From contig NZ_JACJIM010000003.1 of the NCBI RefSeq assembly GCF_014138435.1, positions 310,001 through 374,000 of the forward strand: DNA of 64,000 nucleotides, read 5' to 3'. Position 1 is the first letter of the stretch; the number at the start of each line of letters is the position of its first letter. A program made the position numbers and the translations under genes. This DNA comes from Methylobacterium fujisawaense. Its GTDB lineage: Bacteria > Pseudomonadota > Alphaproteobacteria > Rhizobiales > Beijerinckiaceae. The notes beneath the pieces are model-generated. The model ran no database searches. It was not told the DNA's origin and saw nothing but the letters and a program-made list of their open reading frames with translations. Shown here one piece after another: positions 59,429-64,000 of this stretch.

Positions 59429-59899
59429 ATGGGGCGCCTGGGCAACGTCCAGCCTGGTCGAGTCTACGTCGACTGCGCGCCCTGCAAGCGCTCGGGACGC
59501 TACACCGTGGCCAGCCTGATCGATCGCTACGGCGCCGACGTCCCGACGGTGGATCTGCTCCGCCACCTGACGGCGTCGTGCCGCTACCAGCGCCGGCCCG
59601 GGGCGACGCCCGCGCGGAAATACGAGCGCCTCTGCCTCGCCGCGATCACGCTGCCGCCGCCGGCGAAGCAGATCCCGCCGGTGCCGCCTGGGGTGCCCTA
59701 CACGATCGAGGTCTGGCGCGACGCCGGCGGCAACGTCGCGCTGCACCTCGCCACCATCTACCCGCTGTCGATGGCGCTCGCCGCGTTCGAGGCTGCCTGC
59801 CGCGAATGGCCGACCCATGAGGTCACGCTGCGGGACCGGGCCCGGATCGTGCGGAAGCGTGAGGTGCCGCCACGGGGCGACAGCGCCTCACCGTCTTGA
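59429..59899 (+). CDS. Zinc-ribbon-like N-terminal protein, unknown function
   Basis: 156 aa, ATG at 59429 with GGAGGA 9 bases upstream. YVDCAPCKRSGRYTVASLID then RYGADVPTVDLLRHLTASCR has a CxxC plus a distant Cys, resembling a short zinc-binding module common in Rhizobiales proteins (CGRCGRxG-type). The second half, IEVWRDAGGNVALHLATIYP then LAAFEAACREWP, is an alpha/beta module I do not recognise. It may bind metal or nucleic acid; no evidence decides. Confidence 0.65.
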   Translation: MGRLGNVQPGRVYVDCAPCKRSGRYTVASLIDRYGADVPTVDLLRHLTASCRYQRRPGATPARKYERLCLAAITLPPPAKQIPPVPPGVPYTIEVWRDAGGNVALHLATIYPLSMALAAFEAACREWPTHEVTLRDRARIVRKREVPPRGDSASPS

Positions 59900-60012
59900 G
59901 CCTCCCGGTCCCGCGGTCGAACCGACTCGCGCGCTCCGCGACGGACGGCCTTACGGCGGCCCGCGCTGGAGCGGACGACCGCAGAGGCAGAAGCGGCAGC
60001 GATGGGCGGCGT

Positions 60013-61491
60013 CTAAGACACCATGGCCCGTGACGCCTCGCGCACCAGCCGCGTTGAGGAGTCGACCTCCTGGGTCGAGGCGGCGATCACGCTCACATTG
60101 CGGCTGATCTCCCCTACGGCCTGGGTCATGGCCTGCATGTTGATGGACATCTCCTGGGCGACCGCAGCCTGCTGCTCGACGGCCGTCGAGATGGCCGAGG
60201 AGATCTCGTTGACCTCTCCGATCGTCTGCCCGATGCCCGCGATGGCGGTGGCTGCCTGATTCGCAGCGTCCTGCGTCTGCGCGATCTGGCTGCTGATGCT
60301 CTCGGTCGCCTTCGCGGTCTGTGCCGCCAGGGATTTCACCTCGGTGGCCACCACGGCGAAACCCTTGCCGGCCTCGCCGGCCCGGGCGGCCTCGATCGTC
60401 GCGTTCAGCGCCAGCAGGTTCGTCTGCCCGGCGATCGTGTTGATCATTTCGACCACCTCGCCGATGCGCTGGGCGGCGGAGGCGAGGCCGGCGACCACTG
60501 TCGAGGTGGCGACCGCCTGCTCGACGGCCCGCCCCGTGACCTGCAGCGCGCGGTTCACCTGCGCGCTGATCTCGCCGACCGAGGCGGCAAGCTCCTCGGA
60601 CCCGGCGGCGACACTCTGGGTGTTGCCTGAGGCCTGGGCGGCCGCGCTTGCCGCGCTCACCGCCTGCTGCGACGCATGAGAGATCGAGCCGCTGATGACG
60701 TCGAGGTCGCGGTCGACGCCCCGGTGGATTTCGGCCCGCCGCAGCCGCTCGGCCACGGCCTCGGTGATGTCGGTGGCGAACTTCACCACTTTCACGAGGC
60801 GGCCCGCGGCGTCGCGGACCGGGTTGTAGGTGGCCTGGATCCAGGCCTCGCGGCCGCCTTTGCCGATGCGCTTGTACTCCGCCTGCTGATACTCGCCGCT
60901 CCGGAGCCGGTCCCAGAAGGCCCGGTAGGCCGCGGTATCGCGGTCTGCCGCATCGACGAACATCGCATGGTGCTTGCCCTTCACCTCGTCGAGGCTGTAG
61001 CCGACCACCGCGAGGAAGTTCTCATTGGCGGTGATGATCGTCCCGTCGAGGTTGAATTCGATGATCCCTTGCGAGCGGTCGAGGGCATTCAGCTTGCTCT
61101 CGAAATCGGCGTTGCGCAATTTCTGCGCTGTGATGTCCGTGGCACATTTGAAGACGCCGTAGGGTTTGCCGTTGCGCCCGATGAGTGGGGTATAGCTCCC
61201 CTGAATCCAGACTTCGCGGCCGCCCTTGCCGATGCGCTTGTACTCAGATGTCTGATGTACACCGCTGCGCAGAGCGTCCCAGAACGCCTTGTAGGCTGCG
61301 CTCTCGCGCTCGACCGGGTCGACGAAGATGGAGTGATGCCGCCCCTTGATGTCGTCCAGTCGGTAGCCGAGGATCGACAGGAAGTTGGCGTTGGCGGTGA
61401 CGACCTTTCCGTCGAGATCGAATTCGATCAGTGCGTGGGAGCTGTCGAGCGCATTCAATTTCGCGTGATGGCTGGGGCGGAGAGACAGCAT
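60013..61491 (-). CDS. Soluble methyl-accepting chemotaxis protein with two PAS domains
   Basis: 492 aa without membrane helices or HAMP. PAS 1 covers about 10-121 and PAS 2 about 132-243; they are near copies ([15 protein letters not shown] and [15 protein letters not shown], and [14 protein letters not shown] and [14 protein letters not shown]). A short linker leads to the signalling domain, whose hairpin tip is [20 protein letters not shown] then [16 protein letters not shown] near 350-385. It should sense a cytoplasmic cue, perhaps redox or oxygen through a PAS cofactor, and act on CheA. No che genes are in view. Confidence 0.93.
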   Translation of the reverse strand: MLSLRPSHHAKLNALDSSHALIEFDLDGKVVTANANFLSILGYRLDDIKGRHHSIFVDPVERESAAYKAFWDALRSGVHQTSEYKRIGKGGREVWIQGSYTPLIGRNGKPYGVFKCATDITAQKLRNADFESKLNALDRSQGIIEFNLDGTIITANENFLAVVGYSLDEVKGKHHAMFVDAADRDTAAYRAFWDRLRSGEYQQAEYKRIGKGGREAWIQATYNPVRDAAGRLVKVVKFATDITEAVAERLRRAEIHRGVDRDLDVISGSISHASQQAVSAASAAAQASGNTQSVAAGSEELAASVGEISAQVNRALQVTGRAVEQAVATSTVVAGLASAAQRIGEVVEMINTIAGQTNLLALNATIEAARAGEAGKGFAVVATEVKSLAAQTAKATESISSQIAQTQDAANQAATAIAGIGQTIGEVNEISSAISTAVEQQAAVAQEMSINMQAMTQAVGEISRNVSVIAASTQEVDSSTRLVREASRAMVS

Positions 61492-61956
61492 CTTAACCTG
61501 CTTTTAATACCGGCGTTTCTATGCCAATTCTTTCATAAACTAATAAAATATCAGTAAACTTTCTTTAAGTGTAGATTTTTTGAGAAAGATCGGGCGCCGC
61601 ATTTTCTACTTTAAGTTGATTCGTCTCATATTTTCGTAGTGCTGCCGGCCTGCCATCTGCTGCTGGTCATGTATTTCCCGATCGCTCGCGGTGGATAGAG
61701 ATAAATTTCGATAACTATCCCCGGGAATTCGACGAGATCACCGCGGTCTGCAGTGGCCAGATCCAGTCATTGAGAAGCGCTGGCCCAGGACACGACGATG
61801 CCGGCCGGTCGCGAGAGTGCGACTACGCGGCCGCCGGTCGCGCTGTGGCGCGAGGTGTCCATTCAACTGCCGCCCGCGGAGCGTTGATATCCTTCCGCGT
61901 GTCACCGAGGCGGGTCGAAAGCGGCCTTGCCTGATGCGGTCGCGGGGCTCGCATCA
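61492..61956. other. Upstream region of the chemoreceptor, no gene seen
   Basis: The part next to the chemoreceptor start (about 61500-61720) is strikingly AT-rich for this sequence and probably holds its promoter. An AGGTTAAG precedes the ATG. I found no convincing -35/-10 pair or sigma-54 site. Confidence 0.4.
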
Positions 61957-62242
61957 TCAAGAGGCGGGAGCGGCCCTCGCGAAGCGCCACGGGATCGCGG
62001 TCCGCTGCTTCTGGCTGATGGCCGGGCTGTTGGCCACCAGGCACGCCGGCCTCTCGGCGATCAGCGCCTCGGTCGCCCAGGTGTGCGTACGGAGGGGCTC
62101 GACGAGATCGGCGCCCAGCCTTCGCGAGCGGATACGATTCGGTAGCGAGCTCGGCCGGCACCGCATCGACGGCGGTGTCGATGTCCTGGCCGCTGACAAC
62201 GGCGGCCTAGCGCAGCTCGGAGATGGTCGAGTTGTTCGCCAT
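61957..62242 (-). pseudogene. Possible decayed gene beside tRNA-Thr
   Basis: On the minus strand an ATG at 62242 gives MANNSTISELR, then a TAG at 62209-62207. The same frame goes on as AAVVSGQDIDTAVDAVPAEL then ATESYPLAKAG. A different frame takes over with DLVEPLRTHTWATEALIAER then PACLVANSPAISQKQ to a stop near 61957. Read together the pieces make a plausible small helical protein broken by one stop and one frameshift. No family recognised. Confidence 0.3.
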
Positions 62243-62299
62243 GCTGCCTGCCATGTCCGTCGGGCCGGTCATTCGGTCAGCAAGCGCAGGGCTAAGTGG

Positions 62300-62375
62300 T
62301 GGTGCCGCAAGAGGGATTCGAACCCCCGACCCCCTCATTACGAATGAGGTGCTCTACCAGCTGAGCTATTGCGGC
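62300..62375 (-). tRNA. tRNA-Thr (anticodon CGU)
   Basis: 76 bases with CCA encoded (62300-62302). The acceptor arms GCCGCAA/TTGCGGC pair fully. The D arm is GCTCAGCTGGTAGAGC. The anticodon arm is CCTCA-TTCGTAA-TGAGG with anticodon CGT, which reads ACG (Thr). The T arm is GGGGG-TTCGAAT-CCCTC, with one G-T pair. Confidence 0.97.
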
Positions 62376-62485
62376 CCTGGTCCCGAGGAACCGTGACCGA
62401 CGCACGCAGTGTGCGGCGCCGGACGTGGCAGGCTCATAGCGGCACGGCCTGCGTTAGGCAAGGCCACCGCCGACTATCGAGCACT

Positions 62486-63631
62486 TCAGAGGTCTCGATG
62501 CGACGCCAGTTCGTCTTCCAGGAAGGCCGCCACCGCCGCCCGGTCAATGCCCGGGGCGATGAAGCTCTGGCCGATCCCGCGGGCCAGGATAAAGGTCAGC
62601 GCGCCGTCGCGGACTTTCTTGTCCTGCGTCATCGCGTCGAGAATCGACTCGACGGTGCCGCATCCGCCCGGGACCGCCTGCAGACGGGTCGGCAGCCCGG
62701 CGAGGGCGAGATGGTTGGCGACGCGGCCGGCATCCTGCCCGCCGCAGAGCCCGAGCCGGGCCGAGAAGCGGAAGGCGAGCGCCATCCCGATCGCCACGCC
62801 CTCGCCATGCACCAGCCGGGCGGAATCGTAGCCCGTCAGGCGCTCCAGGGCGTGGCCGAAGGTGTGGCCGAGATTGAGCAGCGCCCGCTCCCCGTCCTCC
62901 CGCTCGTCCCGGGTGACCACCGCGGCCTTGGCCCGGCAGCAGGAGGCGACCGCCTGCTCGCGCTCCGGGCCGCCGGAGAAGATCCCGCGCCAGTTCGCCT
63001 CGCACCAGTCGAAGAAGCCCGGATCGGCGATCAGCCCGTACTTGGCGACCTCGGCATAGCCGGCGCGCATCTCGCGCTCGGAGAGGGTGTCGAGGGCGGC
63101 CGTATCGGCCAGGACGAGACGCGGCTGGTGGAAGGCGCCGATCAGGTTCTTGCCCAGCGGCGCATTGATGCCGGTCTTGCCGCCCACCGAGGAATCGACC
63201 TGGGCAAGGAGGCTCGTCGGCACCTGCACGAAGCGCACGCCCCGCCGCAGGGTGGCGGCCGCGAAGCCGGCGAGGTCACCGACCACGCCGCCGCCCAGGG
63301 CCACGACAAGGTCGCCGCGCTCGACCTTGAGGGCGAGCAGACCGTCGCAGACTTCCGCAAAGCCCGCATAGGACTTCGACGCTTCGCCCGGTGCCACCGT
63401 CACCACGCCCGCCTGAAGGCCGGCGCGCTCCAGGCTGGTGCGAAGCCGCGCGGCATAGAGGGCGCCGACGGTGGCGTCCGTCACGATGGCGGCGCGGCGT
63501 CCCCCGAGCGCGGCCACGGCGGCGCCGGCCGTGTCGATCAGCCCGCGGCCGATCAGGATGTCGTAGGCGCGGCCGGCGTCGAGGGGCACGTGGACGGTCA
63601 GGAGGTCCTGACGGGGCGTCGGCTCGGTCAT
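62486..63631 (-). CDS. aroB: 3-dehydroquinate synthase
   Basis: 381 aa from the ATG at 63631. Second step of the shikimate pathway, NAD- and metal-dependent. Family blocks: VALGGGVVGDLAGFAAATLR near 105, FVQVPTSLLAQVDSSVGGKT near 128, AGYAEVAKYGLIADP near 190, and metal-binding LLNLGHTFGHALE near 260 with His. It starts 19 bases after the aroK stop, so aroK-aroB form an operon. Confidence 0.96.
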   Translation of the reverse strand: MTEPTPRQDLLTVHVPLDAGRAYDILIGRGLIDTAGAAVAALGGRRAAIVTDATVGALYAARLRTSLERAGLQAGVVTVAPGEASKSYAGFAEVCDGLLALKVERGDLVVALGGGVVGDLAGFAAATLRRGVRFVQVPTSLLAQVDSSVGGKTGINAPLGKNLIGAFHQPRLVLADTAALDTLSEREMRAGYAEVAKYGLIADPGFFDWCEANWRGIFSGGPEREQAVASCCRAKAAVVTRDEREDGERALLNLGHTFGHALERLTGYDSARLVHGEGVAIGMALAFRFSARLGLCGGQDAGRVANHLALAGLPTRLQAVPGGCGTVESILDAMTQDKKVRDGALTFILARGIGQSFIAPGIDRAAVAAFLEDELASHRDL

Positions 63632-63650
63632 GGGGCGGTTCGCTCGGGTC

Positions 63651-64000
63651 TCACTGGGCGGCAACGGGGACGGAGCCTTCGCCGCTGAGATGGGCGTCCA
63701 GCGCTTCCAGCACGTCCTGGACGACCCGGTCGTGCGACACCTCCCGGGAGATGACCATCACGTCGGCGGCGGCGTAGACCGGGTGGCGCACGGCCATCAG
63801 GTCCCGCATCGTCGCCTCCGGGTCCTCGGTCTGCAGCAGCGGACGGTTGCCGCGCTTGCGCACGCGCCGCATCAGCACGTCCAGATCGGCCTTCAGCCAC
63901 ACCGAGACCGCGGATTCGGCGATGCGGGCGCGCGTCGCCTCGCGGAGGTAGGCGCCGCCGCCGGTCGCCAGGACCAGCGGGCCGGCCCGGAGAAGCCGCG
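63651..64000 (-). CDS. aroK: Shikimate kinase (N-terminus beyond the right edge)
   Basis: The last 116 codons are visible. GPLVLATGGGAYLREATRAR carries the substrate-binding GGG. SVSVWLKADLDVLMRRVRKR, then NRPLLQT, carries the adenine and lid region with the R-x-RPLL motif. The P-loop lies outside the window. Phosphorylates shikimate in the step after AroB and AroE; it is cotranscribed with aroB. Confidence 0.93.
   Translation of the reverse strand, partial: RLLRAGPLVLATGGGAYLREATRARIAESAVSVWLKADLDVLMRRVRKRGNRPLLQTEDPEATMRDLMAVRHPVYAAADVMVISREVSHDRVVQDVLEALDAHLSGEGSVPVAAQ

Noticed and set aside
61817..62347. 176-codon plus-strand frame
   Set aside because: It runs through the tRNA-Thr gene and has no coding pattern.

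Overview
The window is a high-GC bacterial chromosome segment. It looks like an alphaproteobacterium of the order Hyphomicrobiales (Rhizobiales), most likely Methylobacterium or a close relative. The reasons are the split F0 ATP synthase operon (atpI-atpB-atpE-b'-b) standing without F1 genes, a CcrM-type GANTC methyltransferase, Irr-box-like palindromes in front of a suf operon, a PHA-system protein and several small protein types typical of this order. The genus is an inference; no rRNA is present. The region is mostly core chromosome. I see no CRISPR array, insertion sequence or prophage.

Layout. 1-9.8 kb: potassium uptake (kup, cut at the left edge), bioD, secA, a parvulin foldase, a 52-codon membrane peptide, hemH and ung. 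9.4-14.2 kb: a small exported protein, an acyl-CoA-synthetase-like fragment, an enoyl-CoA hydratase family gene, a small membrane protein, and a cardiolipin synthase facing an endonuclease/exonuclease/phosphatase gene. 14.5-24 kb: an SbcD/SbcC-like repair pair, carboxypeptidase M32, Uup-like ABC-F, a proline-rich peptide, a PHA-system protein and RlpA. 24.4-28.4 kb: ccrM, mutY with an unusual tail, a DUF721 gene and a Tat-exported DsbA-like protein. 28.5-31.4 kb: F0 operon, with a near-consensus promoter at the front and a clear terminator at the end. 31.6-39.1 kb: FNT-family transporter, CinA/MoaB-like protein, sfsA, FkbM methyltransferase, alpha/beta hydrolase, an ABC-2 exporter pair and several small proteins.

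39.3-46.3 kb is a leftward iron-sulfur assembly operon: class I cysteine desulfurase, sufB, a small zinc-ribbon-like protein, sufC, sufD, sufS, sufT. It is headed by two tandem palindromes that match the Irr/iron-control-element pattern. To the right come a divergent hydrolase, a receiver-only response regulator, a homoserine sulfhydrylase, a thiolase and a NUDIX hydrolase with a coupled 29-residue membrane peptide.

51.3-55.5 kb holds the most distinctive unit: seven genes, each overlapping the next by 4 bases, encoding MrpE, MrpF, MrpG, a DUF4040 protein, an MbhE-MrpB fusion, MrpC and MrpD. The order mirrors the ion-translocating half of archaeal membrane-bound hydrogenases. No hydrogenase genes are next to it, and the large MrpA antiporter domain is absent.

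56.3-62.3 kb is an accessory-looking stretch of small unknown genes. It includes an AT-rich HEPN-like gene, a small reading frame that has lost its start codon, a decayed gene, and a soluble double-PAS chemoreceptor. A tRNA-Thr(CGU), aroB and aroK (cut at the right edge) close the window.
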